64,000 bases of DNA from Zhihengliuella sp. (GCF_031178195.1 NZ_JAPSJL010000011.1:27562-91561); one strand, 5' to 3'. Counted from the first letter of the stretch, positions 7,967 to 17,543 are shown. Translations and numbers: made by a program. Notes: generated by a model not told the origin, from the sequence alone.

Positions 7967-10188
7967 GCCGACACCTCCGCCGGGGCGGCCTCGGCGGGTG
8001 CGGAGGCCGGGGCCTTGCGGACGAACTTCTTCAGCGCCAGGACGGCGGCGGCGGAGACCACCGTGCCGACCAGCGTGGCGACGATGAACATCGGCCAGGT
8101 GCCGTCCATCGCGAAGAAGACGAAGATGCCGCCGTGCGGGGCCTGGCTGACGACGTCGAAGCTCATGATCATCGCGCCCGTGGTCGCGGCGCCCAGCATC
8201 GAGGCCGGGATGACGCGCAGCGGGTCGGCGGCGGCGAACGGGATGGCGCCCTCGGAGATGAACGCGGCACCCAGGAGCCAGGCGGCCTTGCCGTTCTCCC
8301 GCTCGGGCTCGGTGAACTGACGCGGGGAGACGGTGGTCGCCAGCGCCATGGCCAGCGGCGGCACCATGCCCGCCGCCATCACGGTGGCCATGATCATCAT
8401 CGGGGCCGGGTTGTCCGTCAGGGAGCCGGCGCTGAGGCCGGCGACGGCGAACGAGTACGCGACCTTGTTGACCGGCCCGCCCAGGTCGAAGGCCATCATC
8501 AGGCCCAGGATCAGGCCGAGCAGGGCCGCGGCGGTGCCGGTCATGCCGGAGAGCCAGTCGTTCAGGGCCACGGTGAGCGCGGCGATCGGGCCGCCGAGGA
8601 AGAGGAACATCAGGCCGGAGGCGATGATCGAGCCCAGCAGCGGCACGATGACCACGGGCATCAGGCCGCGCAGCCAGCGCGGGACCGTCCACGAGTTGAT
8701 CCAGCGGGCCGCGAGCCCGGCGATCAGGCCGCCGACGATGCCGCCGAGGAAGCCGGCCCCCATGAAGCCCGCGACCGCGCCAGCGGTGAAGCCGGGCGCG
8801 ATGCCGGGGCGGTCGGCGTAGGCGTAGGCGATGTAGCCGGCCAGTGCGGGGACCAGGAAGCCCATGGAGAGGGCACCGATCTTGAACGCCACCGCGCCGA
8901 GGTAGGCGCCGAGGCCGCCCTCGGGGAGGTCGAACAGGGTGTTGGTGCCGAGGATCTCGTCGGCAACGTCGGTGATGTCGTAGCCGCCGAGCAGGAAGCC
9001 CAGGGCGATGAGCAGGCCGCCGCCGGCGACGAACGGGATCATGTAGCTCACACCGGTGAGCAGCGCGCGCTTGAGGCCCGCGCCGAAGCTCTCCCGGCCC
9101 CCGGACTGTCCTGCGCCGTCGGACGCTGCGCCGGAGCCGCCCGCGGAACCGGGGACGCGCCGGGCGTCCGGGTCCGAGGCGGCGGCGACGGCGCGCCGCA
9201 CCAGCTCGTCCGGCTGGTCGATGCCGCGCTTGACCGGCACCTGGATCACGGGCTTGCCGGCGAACCGGTCCCGGTCCCGCACATCGACGTCCACCGCGAA
9301 GATCACGGCGTCGGCCGCATCGATCACGGACTGGTCGAGCGGGGTGGCGCCGGAGGACCCCTGGGTCTCCACGGCGATCTCCACGCCCGCCTCCTCGGCG
9401 GCCTGGGCGATCGAGTCGGCCGCCATGTACGTGTGGGCGATGCCCGTCGGGCAGGCCGTCACGGCCACGAGCTTCGGCCGGTCGCCGCTCGCGGGCACGG
9501 AGGCCTCCGCCCCCTCGGCGGCGCCGCCGTCCGGCCCGGAGCCGGGGTGCTCCGCGCTGTGCCTGCCCCCAGCGGGCGCGCCCGGGGCAGCGGTGGCACC
9601 GGCAGCCGTCGTACCGGCAGCCGAGGCGCCGGCGGCGTCCTGCTCCGCGGTCGCCGTCGTACCCGGCGTGCCCTGGGCGGCGCCGGGAGCCGGCTCGGCC
9701 GGGGCGGGCGCGACGACGTCGCGGACCAGCCCGACGATCTCGGCGGGGGTCTGCGCGGAGCGGAGCGCGGCCGTGAAGTCCTTGCGCACCAGGGCACGCG
9801 CCAGCTTGGAGAGCAGCTTCAGGTGGGCTTTGTCCGCGCCGTCCGGTGCGGCGATGAAGAAGACGAGGTCGGCGGCGCTGTCCTTGGCGCCGAAGTCGAC
9901 GGCGGGGGCGAGCCGGGCCATCGCGAGCGTCGGCAGCGACACGGCGGCCGAGCGGCAGTGCGGGATGGCGATGCCGCCCGGGACGCCCGTGGCGGTCTTG
10001 GCCTCGCGGGCCTTCGCGTCGGCCGCCAGCGCGTCGGCGGCGTCGGCACGGCCGGTCGCGGCGACGAGGGCGGCGAGCTGGTCGATGACCGCGGCGCTGT
10101 CGGCGCCGAAGTCCGCGTCCAGACGGACCAGGTCCTCCGTGATCAGCTCGGGGCTGCCGGAGTCCTGCGGAGCGTGGTTTTCAGTCAT
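7963..10188 (-). CDS. fruA: PTS fructose transporter EIIABC
   Basis: 741 residues with three fused domains. EIIA occupies residues ~15-160, with the phosphorylated His77 in GIAIPHCRS. A disordered Ala/Gly/Pro linker spans ~161-236. EIIB starts at ~238, with the active Cys246 in VTACPTGIAHTYMAAD. The membrane EIIC domain starts at ~355 and includes GFLGGIVGGL and MMAFDLGGPVNK. It imports fructose and releases fructose 1-phosphate. The ATG at 10188 has the ribosome site AAGGA and overlaps the fruK stop by eight bases. The ptsI start overlaps its stop. Order and product match the neighbouring 1-phosphofructokinase. Confidence 0.95.
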   Translation of the reverse strand: MTENHAPQDSGSPELITEDLVRLDADFGADSAAVIDQLAALVAATGRADAADALAADAKAREAKTATGVPGGIAIPHCRSAAVSLPTLAMARLAPAVDFGAKDSAADLVFFIAAPDGADKAHLKLLSKLARALVRKDFTAALRSAQTPAEIVGLVRDVVAPAPAEPAPGAAQGTPGTTATAEQDAAGASAAGTTAAGATAAPGAPAGGRHSAEHPGSGPDGGAAEGAEASVPASGDRPKLVAVTACPTGIAHTYMAADSIAQAAEEAGVEIAVETQGSSGATPLDQSVIDAADAVIFAVDVDVRDRDRFAGKPVIQVPVKRGIDQPDELVRRAVAAASDPDARRVPGSAGGSGAASDGAGQSGGRESFGAGLKRALLTGVSYMIPFVAGGGLLIALGFLLGGYDITDVADEILGTNTLFDLPEGGLGAYLGAVAFKIGALSMGFLVPALAGYIAYAYADRPGIAPGFTAGAVAGFMGAGFLGGIVGGLIAGLAARWINSWTVPRWLRGLMPVVIVPLLGSIIASGLMFLFLGGPIAALTVALNDWLSGMTGTAAALLGLILGLMMAFDLGGPVNKVAYSFAVAGLSAGSLTDNPAPMMIMATVMAAGMVPPLAMALATTVSPRQFTEPERENGKAAWLLGAAFISEGAIPFAAADPLRVIPASMLGAATTGAMIMSFDVVSQAPHGGIFVFFAMDGTWPMFIVATLVGTVVSAAAVLALKKFVRKAPASAPAEAAPAEVSA

Positions 10189-11161
10189 GGCGTGATCCTT
10201 GGCGGGTGATGTCGACGACCGTGACGGCGCCGGGGTCGGTGTGGGACGGGGAGGGGATGACGGAGCCGGGCAGCGAGGCCGCCGCGGCGCCGTAGGCGAC
10301 GGCCCGGGCGAGACGTCCCGGGGCGTCGACGCCGGCGAGGTCCGCGAGGACGTAGCCGGCCAGCGAGGAGTCTCCGGCGCCGACGGTGCTGCGCGCCGCG
10401 ACCGGGGGATGGGAGGCGCGCCAGGCACCGTCGCGGGTGACCAGCACGGCCCCGCCGGCGCCGAGCGTCGCGAGGACCGTCTCGACGCCGCGGTCGAGCA
10501 GCTGCCGCGCGGTGGCCGCGGTGAGCTCCGGCGAGGCCTCGAGCTCGGCCTCCGTGGTGCCGCCGACGAGCTCGGCGAGCTCCTCGGCGTTGGGTTTCAG
10601 GAGCGACGGCGCCGCGTCCGGCCCAGCGGCGAGCGTCGCCGCCAGGGGGGCACCGGAGGTGTCGACGGCGATGCGCGGGCAGCGCTCGCCGAGAGTCCGC
10701 CGCAGCTGGGCGGCGAGCCGGGCGTAGTAGTCGGGCGCGACGCCGGGCGGCAGCGACCCGGCGAGCACGAGCCAGGCGGCCCCGGCCGACGCCTCGGCGA
10801 CGAGGGCGGCCAGGGCGTCCTGGTCCGCGCGGGAGAGCGTCGGGCCGGGCTCGTTGATCTTGGTCGTGGTCCCATCGGGCTCGGTCACCGTCACGTTGCT
10901 GCGCAGCGGCTGCCCGATCGGCAGCGCGCGATGGGCCAGCCCGTCCTCGGCGAGTCCGAGGACCAACGGGTCCGACGGGTCTCCGGGCAGGACCGCCACC
11001 GTCGGCTGGCCGGCGGTGGCTACGGCACGGGAGACGTTCACGCCCTTGCCGGCCGCCTGCGCGTGGGTCGCCGTGGCCCGCTGCACGCCGCCGCGGACGA
11101 GCGGTGCGGCGAGGTCGATCGTGCGGTCCAGGCTGGGGTTCGCGGTCAGTGTGACGATCAT
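10181..11161 (-). CDS. fruK: 1-phosphofructokinase (PfkB family)
   Basis: 326 residues. The PfkB signatures are present: NPSLDRTIDL at the N-terminus, QAAGKGVNVSRA (substrate-binding glycines) and STVGAGDSSLAGY, which carries the catalytic aspartate. It phosphorylates fructose 1-phosphate to fructose 1,6-bisphosphate, the step after FruA. Its start overlaps the stop of the DeoR regulator as ATGA and its end overlaps fruA by eight bases, so expression is translationally coupled. The position between the regulator and EIIABC is the usual actinobacterial fru arrangement. A tagatose-6-phosphate kinase role is possible by family but not by context. Confidence 0.94.
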   Translation of the reverse strand: MIVTLTANPSLDRTIDLAAPLVRGGVQRATATHAQAAGKGVNVSRAVATAGQPTVAVLPGDPSDPLVLGLAEDGLAHRALPIGQPLRSNVTVTEPDGTTTKINEPGPTLSRADQDALAALVAEASAGAAWLVLAGSLPPGVAPDYYARLAAQLRRTLGERCPRIAVDTSGAPLAATLAAGPDAAPSLLKPNAEELAELVGGTTEAELEASPELTAATARQLLDRGVETVLATLGAGGAVLVTRDGAWRASHPPVAARSTVGAGDSSLAGYVLADLAGVDAPGRLARAVAYGAAAASLPGSVIPSPSHTDPGAVTVVDITRQGSRHD

Positions 11162-11937
11162 GCGAGCACCACCTCCACTTCGGCCGCCTCGAGTGCCTCG
11201 GCGAGGTCGCCGTCCGGGCGGGCATCGGTCACGAGCGTGTCCACCGCGTCGAGCGCCGCGAACCGCACCAGGGTCTCCTGGTCGAACTTGCTGGCGTCCG
11301 CCAGCACCACCACCCGGCGGGCGGAGTCGACGATGGCCGTCTTCACCGCGGCCTCCAGGTCGTCGGGCGTGCTGAGCCCGAAGGTCGCGTGGAGGCCGTT
11401 GGTGCCGACGAAGGCGATATCCGGGCGCAGCGACGCGTAGTGGGCGACCACGCGGGGGCCGATCGCCGCGCTCGTCAGTCCGCGCACCCGGCCGCCGACG
11501 AACTCGAGCTGCAGATTCTTTGCCGCCGCCAGACGCTGGGCCACCGGCAGGGCGTGCGTGATGGCGAGCAACTCCCCGGATCGCTCGGCGGCGCCGACGA
11601 GGAGCGTCGCGAGGAGCTCCGTCGTCGTTCCCGCGTCCAGGACGGCCGAGACCTGGCCGGAGGGCAGGAGGGCCGCCGCGGCGGACGCGATCCGCTCCTT
11701 GGCGTCGGAGTGCAGGCCCGTGCGGGCCAGATGGCTCTGCTCCGTGGTGCTGGCCGTGGTCCGGGCGACCGCGCCGCCGTGGACGCGGCGGAGCACGTCG
11801 GCGGTCTCGAGCTGGGCGAGGTCCCGGCGCACGGTCTCGCGCGTGATGCCGAACCGGTCGGCGAGCCCGGAGACGGTGACCTTCCCGTGCTCCTCGATCA
11901 GCCTCGCGATCAGGTGGTGGCGTTCCTCGGCGAACAT
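11158..11937 (-). CDS. fruR: DeoR-family transcriptional regulator of the fructose operon
   Basis: 259 residues. An N-terminal winged helix-turn-helix (FAEERHHLIARLIEEHGKVT through TRETVRRDLAQLE) is followed by the DeoR sensor domain with LDAGTTTELLA and FVGTNGL motifs, which bind phosphorylated sugars. It is first in the operon and so probably autoregulates. The ligand is presumably fructose 1-phosphate, from family knowledge. The ATG at 11937 is preceded by a modest AAGGG ribosome site. The leader is ~115 nt. Repeated TGTTTGC/TGTTTATG half-sites around its promoter are the likely binding sites. Confidence 0.92.
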   Translation of the reverse strand: MFAEERHHLIARLIEEHGKVTVSGLADRFGITRETVRRDLAQLETADVLRRVHGGAVARTTASTTEQSHLARTGLHSDAKERIASAAAALLPSGQVSAVLDAGTTTELLATLLVGAAERSGELLAITHALPVAQRLAAAKNLQLEFVGGRVRGLTSAAIGPRVVAHYASLRPDIAFVGTNGLHATFGLSTPDDLEAAVKTAIVDSARRVVVLADASKFDQETLVRFAALDAVDTLVTDARPDGDLAEALEAAEVEVVLA

Positions 11938-12050
11938 GGCGCCCTTCTTCGTCGGTGCCGCCGCGGCCCGCCTCCCCGGAGGGATGTCCGCCGTCCGGGA
12001 TGGGCCCGGATCGGGAGGAGCCTCGGAGTAACGGGCGTCACAGCGATCTG

Positions 12051-12104
12051 TGTTTGCATGACCTTATGCCTGTTTATGTGGTGTCGTCAAGAGGGCAAAC
12101 ATAA
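12051..12104 (-). promoter_or_regulatory. fru-pts operon promoter with FruR operator half-sites
   Basis: Minus strand: TTGACG (12090-12085), 18-bp spacer, TAAGGT (12066-12061). Three related elements are arranged around it. TGTTTGC at 12051-12057 lies just downstream of the -10. TGTTTATG at 12071-12078 lies inside the spacer. GCAAACA at 12095-12101, the exact inverse of the first, lies just upstream of the -35. This is a plausible repressor array for the DeoR protein encoded 115 nt away. The 344-nt gap 11938-12281 holds this and the candidate promoter of the GH15 gene, but no further gene. Confidence 0.65.
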
Positions 12105-12281
12105 GCGGGCATTTGGGGCGGCGGGGTGCCCCTCGCCGCGCCGCCGCCGCCTCGCGGCTGTGCGAACGGCACGACGGCGGCCGGCGGGCCCCGCCGATCC
12201 CGGTCGTGAACTCCGTTACGGGTTGCTCAATTGCCGCCGCTCGATCTTGCATCGCTGGTCCCCGTGCGATTGTCTGGTGCA

Positions 12282-14120
12282 ATGGCATCACCCATCGAGG
12301 ACTACGCACTGCTCTCCGATCTGCGTACAGCCGCTCTCGTCTCCAAGCACGGGAGCGTCGACTGGTTGTGCTTCCCGCGCTTCGACTCCGGGGCCCAGTT
12401 CACCGCCCTGCTGGGTGACCCCTCCCATGGGCGCTGGCTCCTGGCCCCCGCCGGCGCCCCCGACAACCGCTACGGCGTCGAGGACGTCGACGGTCCGGAC
12501 GTCCCCCAGGTCGTCGAGCGCAGCTACCTCAATTCCACGTTCGTCCTCCGGACGCTCTGGCAGACGCCGACCGGCCACGCGCTCGTCACCGATTTCATGC
12601 CGATCGGCGCGCGCCGTGCCGCGCTGATCCGCCGCGTCGAGGGCCTCGCGGGCAGCGTGCGGATGCACCAGGAGATCACCTTCCGCCTGGACTACGGCGG
12701 CGTGGTCCCCTGGGTGCGTCGCCACGGGGTGGCCGGACGGGGCGGGAAGTCCATCGTCGCGGTGGGCGGTCCCGACGGCCTGGTCCTGCACGGCGACCGT
12801 CTGCCCCGCGCCAGCGAACTCGCCCACGAGGGCGACTTCCTCATCTCCGCCGGCGAGGTCGTCGACTTCGAGCTGAGCTGGTTCCCGTCGCACCGGCAGG
12901 TCCCCGAGCGGATCGACGTCGGCGCGACGCTCGAGGAGACCTCCGCCTACTGGCGCAAGTGGGCCCGCGACTTCCCCGAGCAGCGCACCTACGGCGAGAT
13001 GGTCAAGCGATCGCTCCTCGTTCTGCGCGCCCTGACGCACGAGGCGACGGGCGGCATCGTCGCCGCGCCGACGACGTCGTTGCCGGAGGCCTTCGGCGGC
13101 GAGCGCAACTGGGACTACCGCTTCTGCTGGCTCCGGGACGCGGCGCTGACCCTCGAGGCGATGATGACGCACTCCTACCAGCAGGAGGCCATGCAGTGGC
13201 GGAACTGGCTCCTGCGGGCGATCGCCGGCAATCCGGACGACCTGCAGATCATGTACGGGCTCTCCGGTGAGCGCCGGCTGCCCGAGCGCGAGCTCACGCA
13301 CCTGGCCGGCTACGAGGACTCCCGGCCGGTGCGCGAGGGCAACGGTGCCGTCGACCAGTACCAGGGCGACGTCGTCGGAGAGGTCATGGTGGCCCTCGAG
13401 AAGCTCCGCAACATGGGCGGGTTGGAGGACCACTTCTCCTGGCCCCTGCAGAAGGCGCTGCTCGGCTACGTCGAGCGCAACTTCGAGCGCTCGGACCACG
13501 GCATCTGGGAGATGCGCGGCGAGAAGAAGCAGTTCACCCACTCCCGCGTCATGATGTGGGCGGCCTTCGACCGAGGCGTCCGCGCCGTGCGCGAGCACGG
13601 CCTCGACGGCGACGTCGACCGGTGGGAGGAGCTGCGCGACGTCCTCTACGACGAGATCATGGACCAGGGCTTCGACCCCGACTTGAACTCCTTCACCCAG
13701 ACATACGGCGGCAAGGAAGTGGACGCCTCCCTGCTGGTGCTGCCGCAGGTGGGATTCGTCGCCTACGACGATCCCCGGATGCTCGGCACCGTCGCGCTCA
13801 TGGAGCGCGACCTCGTGGACGAGGAAGGGCTGATCCTCCGGTACCGCACCGATTCCGGGCTCGACGGCCTCCCGCCGGGCGAGCACCCGTTCCTCGCCTG
13901 CTGCTTCTGGCTCGTGGAGCAGTACGCGCGGTCCGGCCGGATCGAGGACGCGCGCCGGCTGATGGACAAGCTCATCAGCTACGCCAACCCCCTGGGTCTG
14001 ATGGCCGAGGAGTACGACACCGAGCACAAGCGCATGGCCGGCAACTTCCCGCAGGCCTTCTCGCACCTGGCCCTGATCCGCGCGGCCGACGCGATCAACG
14101 CGAACAGCCCCGTCGAGTAG
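12282..14120 (+). CDS. Glycoside hydrolase family 15 protein (trehalase/glucoamylase-like)
   Basis: 612 residues. An N-terminal beta-sandwich (IEDYALLSDLRTAALVSKHG, VDWLCFPRFDS) leads into the GH15 (alpha/alpha)6 barrel with its hallmark GERNWDYRFCWLRDAALTLEA. Actinobacterial proteins of this layout include the trehalase of mycobacteria, and others are glucoamylases or glucodextranases; sequence alone does not settle which. There is no signal peptide, so it acts inside the cell. The ATG at 12282 has no Shine-Dalgarno site. TTGCAT (12247-12252), a 17-bp spacer and TTGTCT (12270-12275) end six bases before the ATG, fitting a leaderless transcript. It is a single-gene unit ending in a hairpin. 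Confidence 0.88.
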   Translation: MASPIEDYALLSDLRTAALVSKHGSVDWLCFPRFDSGAQFTALLGDPSHGRWLLAPAGAPDNRYGVEDVDGPDVPQVVERSYLNSTFVLRTLWQTPTGHALVTDFMPIGARRAALIRRVEGLAGSVRMHQEITFRLDYGGVVPWVRRHGVAGRGGKSIVAVGGPDGLVLHGDRLPRASELAHEGDFLISAGEVVDFELSWFPSHRQVPERIDVGATLEETSAYWRKWARDFPEQRTYGEMVKRSLLVLRALTHEATGGIVAAPTTSLPEAFGGERNWDYRFCWLRDAALTLEAMMTHSYQQEAMQWRNWLLRAIAGNPDDLQIMYGLSGERRLPERELTHLAGYEDSRPVREGNGAVDQYQGDVVGEVMVALEKLRNMGGLEDHFSWPLQKALLGYVERNFERSDHGIWEMRGEKKQFTHSRVMMWAAFDRGVRAVREHGLDGDVDRWEELRDVLYDEIMDQGFDPDLNSFTQTYGGKEVDASLLVLPQVGFVAYDDPRMLGTVALMERDLVDEEGLILRYRTDSGLDGLPPGEHPFLACCFWLVEQYARSGRIEDARRLMDKLISYANPLGLMAEEYDTEHKRMAGNFPQAFSHLALIRAADAINANSPVE

Positions 14121-14161
14121 CCCGGTTCCCCGCGCCGGACGAGTGGGCGCCGCACGAGCAG

Positions 14162-14192
14162 CAGCCTCGGACCTAACCGGGGTTCGAGGCTG
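14162..14192. terminator. Bidirectional terminator hairpin
   Basis: CAGCCTCG (14162-14169) pairs exactly with CGAGGCTG (14185-14192), followed on the plus strand by TTGTCCCTGTCTC. It separates the convergent GH15 gene and MFS gene. Confidence 0.55.
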
Positions 14193-14235
14193 TTGTCCCT
14201 GTCTCTGCCGCCTCCGACTCGGCGGGGTTCGGGTG

Positions 14236-15891
14236 TCAGATCCGGCGCAGCGGGTGGGTGAGCTCGTCCTGGTGCATCCGCCCGGCGAACCACGCGATCG
14301 CGCCGACGACCGGCGAGACGAAGGCCGCGACCGCGAAGATGACGGACAGCGGGACCACCTCGCCCAGCGGTCCGGCCACGGCCATGGACACCGGCATGAG
14401 CGCCAACGACACGAAGAAGTCCAGGCTGGAGATCCTCCCGAGCATGCGGGCGGGGACGCGTCGCTGCAGCAGCGTCCCCCAGATGACGTTGCCGACGGCG
14501 CTGGTCACGCCGACCACGAAGATCGCCCCGGCGAGGACCCAGAAGCTCGTCACGAAGCCGACGACCACCAGCGGGATGGTGCCGAAGGCCCAGACGCCGA
14601 CCATGACGGTCAGGTAGCGCCGCGGCAGGGGCAGCGACGCGGTGAGCATCGACCCGACCGCCGATCCGAGCCCGAAGGACGCGAGGACGAAGCCGAACAT
14701 CTGCGCGTCGCCGCCGAGCCGGTCGCTGACGACGAAGGGGAGCAGGACCTCGATCGGCCCCATGAAGCTCAGCACGGAGATCACGGCGAAGATCAGGGTC
14801 CACAGCAGCCACGGGGTCTCGACGGCGTACGCGAAGCCCTCGCGCAGGTCAGCGAGCACGCTCTGCCGGTGGACGGTCCCGATCGACGGGCCGTCCGCCG
14901 GGGGAGTGCCGGGCCCGCCGCCGTCGCGCGCCGCCCCGGCCGCCGTCGGAGGCGCCGAAGGACCGGGCGCGGCGTGGGCCGGGGCGGCGTGGGCGCCCGA
15001 GTCGCCGTCGACGCCCTCCCGGTACACGGTCGGGGACGTGGCGACGATCGGGATCGCCCCTGTCGAGGGCGCCGTGCTCACCGTCGCCGGGTGAGCGGTC
15101 CGGCCCTGTGGGTCCCCGGACTCCTCCGCCGACCAGGGGGCCTCCTCGGGGCCCACGGCCTGCTCGCCGTCGTAGCGCTGCCGGGCGCCGGCCTCGCCGG
15201 CAGTGTCGCGGCCATCGGCGCCGGCCGCCGGGGGAGGGCCGGTGCGGTGACCCTCGCCGTGGGTGTCGTACGCCGGATCGCGGGTGATGAAATTCAGCCC
15301 GACGACGGCGACAAGATGGCAGCAGGCGATGCCCAGAATGGCGTGGGCGGGGCTGAGCGATGCCACGAGGATGCCAGCCGCAGCCGGACCCGCCGCCGTC
15401 TGCAGGACCGGGCGCATGGTGCCCTCGACGCCGTTGGCGGCCAACAGGTCGTCGGCCGGGAGCATCCTCGGCAGCAGTGCCGAATAGGCGGGGAAGAAGA
15501 ACGCGGCCCCGGCCCCGACCAGGAAGCCCACGACCCCCAGGTGCCAGAGCTGGAGCGCGCCCGTGAGGGCGAGCAGCGCCGTCGTTCCCATTACGGCGAG
15601 GCTGAGCACTTCGACGGCGATCACGATCCGACGGCAGGAGAGCCGGTCGGCGGCGATCCCGCCCAGGAGGACGAGCGCGACCAGCCCGAGGCTCGTGGCC
15701 GTCGCGACGACCGACAGCTCAGCCGGGCCGCCACCGAGCCCGCGCACCTGGTACACCATGGCGACGGCCCACATGCCGTGCGCGAAGACCGACGCGATCA
15801 GCGCGCCGACGAGCACCGTGTAGTCCCGGTGCGCGAATGGCCGCAGGGCTCGGGGGAGCGAGCGGTCTGTTCGGGTGCGAGGACGGGGCAA
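14236..15891 (-). CDS. MFS transporter with a long disordered central loop
   Basis: About 551 residues from a TTG start at 15891, chosen because GGAG lies five bases ahead and the conserved first helix (HRDYTVLVGALIASVF) follows soon after. The frame is open to a GTG at 16002, but that region is Arg/Pro-rich without a ribosome site. There are twelve predicted membrane segments in two six-helix halves, with A-loop GGIAADRLSCRR. The halves are joined by an unusually long hydrophilic loop of about 135 residues (~205-340) rich in Gly, Ala, Pro and His. The family resembles MFS_3/enterobactin-exporter-like proteins. The substrate is unknown. It stands alone between convergent and tandem neighbours. 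Confidence 0.82.
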   Translation of the reverse strand: MPRPRTRTDRSLPRALRPFAHRDYTVLVGALIASVFAHGMWAVAMVYQVRGLGGGPAELSVVATATSLGLVALVLLGGIAADRLSCRRIVIAVEVLSLAVMGTTALLALTGALQLWHLGVVGFLVGAGAAFFFPAYSALLPRMLPADDLLAANGVEGTMRPVLQTAAGPAAAGILVASLSPAHAILGIACCHLVAVVGLNFITRDPAYDTHGEGHRTGPPPAAGADGRDTAGEAGARQRYDGEQAVGPEEAPWSAEESGDPQGRTAHPATVSTAPSTGAIPIVATSPTVYREGVDGDSGAHAAPAHAAPGPSAPPTAAGAARDGGGPGTPPADGPSIGTVHRQSVLADLREGFAYAVETPWLLWTLIFAVISVLSFMGPIEVLLPFVVSDRLGGDAQMFGFVLASFGLGSAVGSMLTASLPLPRRYLTVMVGVWAFGTIPLVVVGFVTSFWVLAGAIFVVGVTSAVGNVIWGTLLQRRVPARMLGRISSLDFFVSLALMPVSMAVAGPLGEVVPLSVIFAVAAFVSPVVGAIAWFAGRMHQDELTHPLRRI

Positions 15892-16067
15892 CGGATCTCC
15901 AAGGGAAGCTTTCGGGCGGGCACACCACGGCCGCCGAGCCGGCGGACCCGGACCCTTCCGCGCTTCGTAACCGTGCGCGCTGACGGATGGGGCGAACCGC
16001 ACGGGAGCACAGGGTGCGATCGAGTCGTCCGTGGTGCGACGAGCCTTCGTCGAGGTGTGTGGAGAGC

Positions 16068-17543
16068 CTATTCTGCCGCTAGCGATTGAAAGAAGTCAAT
16101 CGGTGCGAGACGCGAGCGTGCAGAGGACTCGAACGCGCGCCCCGGCAGAGCGTGGAGCCCGACGACATCGGCTCTGCGGCCGAGGGCGGAGAACTCCCAG
16201 CCGGAGGCCTTCCACTCCTCGGCGGGGAGGACGTTGCGACCGTCGATGAAGCGCCGTTCCCGGACCAGCGGTTCGAGATCCTGCGGCTGCAGGCGTCGGA
16301 ACTCGTCCCATTCGGTGAGCAGGATGGTCAGGTCGGCTCCCGACGCGGCCTCCTCGAGGGAATCGGGGTAGTCCAGACGCGGGAAGCGGGCGGCGGCGTT
16401 GCGGTTCGCCTGGGGGTCGTAGACCGCCACATCGGCGCCTGAATTGTAGAGACGCGCCGCGACGTCGAGAGCCGGGGAGTCGCGGACGTCGTCGGACTCC
16501 GGCTTGAACGCCGCCCCGAGAACAGTGATGCGGGCGCCGGTCAGCGTCCCGACCGACTGCTCGGCGAGATGGACCACCCGGTCCCGTCGGCGCAGGTTGA
16601 TCTCGTCCATCTGCGTCAGGAACCGCATCGCGGCCCCTGCGCCCAGCTCCTCGGCTCGCGCCTGGAGCGCGCGGATGTCCTTCGGGAGGCAGCCGCCGCC
16701 GAAGCCGACGCCGGCGTTGAGGAACTTGCGGCCGATGCGGGCGTCGTGCCCGAGTGCGTCGGCCAGGGTGGTGATGTCGCCGCCGATGGTCTCGGTGATC
16801 TCGCTGAAGGCGTTGATGAAGGAGATCTTCGTGGCCAGGAAGGCGTTGGCGGCCACTTTCACCAGTTCGGCCGTCTCGAAGTCCGTCTCGATCAGCGGTG
16901 TCCCCCCGGCGAGGGGAGCGGCATAGACGCGACGCAGCAGCTCACGCGAGTCGGTGTCGCCGTCCTCGGCGCCGACGACCAGGCGGTCGGGTGCGAGGGT
17001 GTCCTCGACCGCGCGGCCCTCCCGGAGGAACTCCGGGTTCCAGGCGAGGCCGACGCGGAAGTCGGCGGGGAGCGCCCTGCCCTCGAGCTCGTCGTCGATC
17101 ATGCGCCGAAGCCGGCGGGCGGTGCCGACGGGCACGGTCGATTTGCCGACGATGAGTGCGTCCCGGTCCAGATGCCGGGCCAGTTGCGCCACCGCGGCGT
17201 CGACGTAGGTGAGGTCGGCCGCGGATTCGCCCGGCCGCTGCGGTGTGCCGACACCGATGAAGTGAACGTCGCCGAAGTCGGAGGCCTCGCGGTACGAGGT
17301 GGTGAAGCGCAGCCGGCCCGACGAGACGTGCTTGATCAGGAGTTCGGGCAGGCCCGGCTCGTGGAACGGCAGCTCACCGCGGGAGAGGGCGTCGATCTTC
17401 AACGGGTCGACGTCGAGTCCGAGCACCTCGAAGCCGAGCTCGGCCATGCAGGCGGCGTGCGTGGCTCCGAGGTATCCGGTGCCGATGACGGTGATGCGCG
17501 GCCGTGGAGCCGTGTGTGCGATCCGACTGATGTCTCCGCTCAT
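16068..17543 (-). CDS. ugd: UDP-glucose 6-dehydrogenase
   Basis: 491 residues. The N-terminal NAD-binding Rossmann motif VIGTGYLGATHAACMAELGF is followed by the STVPVGTARR segment, the central dimer helix with NAFLATKISFINA, and the catalytic cysteine loop GFGGGCLPKD. The C-terminal domain has AFKPESDDVRDSPAL. It oxidises UDP-glucose to UDP-glucuronate for cell-surface polysaccharides. A C-terminal tail of ~40 residues after the usual end (GLHALPGRAFESS) is not conserved in the family as I know it. No linked glycosyltransferases are seen, so its end product is unclear. Confidence 0.94.
   Translation of the reverse strand: MSGDISRIAHTAPRPRITVIGTGYLGATHAACMAELGFEVLGLDVDPLKIDALSRGELPFHEPGLPELLIKHVSSGRLRFTTSYREASDFGDVHFIGVGTPQRPGESAADLTYVDAAVAQLARHLDRDALIVGKSTVPVGTARRLRRMIDDELEGRALPADFRVGLAWNPEFLREGRAVEDTLAPDRLVVGAEDGDTDSRELLRRVYAAPLAGGTPLIETDFETAELVKVAANAFLATKISFINAFSEITETIGGDITTLADALGHDARIGRKFLNAGVGFGGGCLPKDIRALQARAEELGAGAAMRFLTQMDEINLRRRDRVVHLAEQSVGTLTGARITVLGAAFKPESDDVRDSPALDVAARLYNSGADVAVYDPQANRNAAARFPRLDYPDSLEEAASGADLTILLTEWDEFRRLQPQDLEPLVRERRFIDGRNVLPAEEWKASGWEFSALGRRADVVGLHALPGRAFESSARSRLAPIDFFQSLAAE

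Noticed and set aside
14162..14192. GGTTCGAGGC-like stretch resembling a tRNA T-arm
   Set aside because: No acceptor, D or anticodon stems can be drawn around it. It is the loop side of the bidirectional terminator.
15892..16002. N-terminal extension of the MFS gene to the GTG at 16002
   Set aside because: The encoded stretch is Arg/Pro-rich without a ribosome site. The TTG at 15891 has GGAG and leads directly into the conserved first helix.
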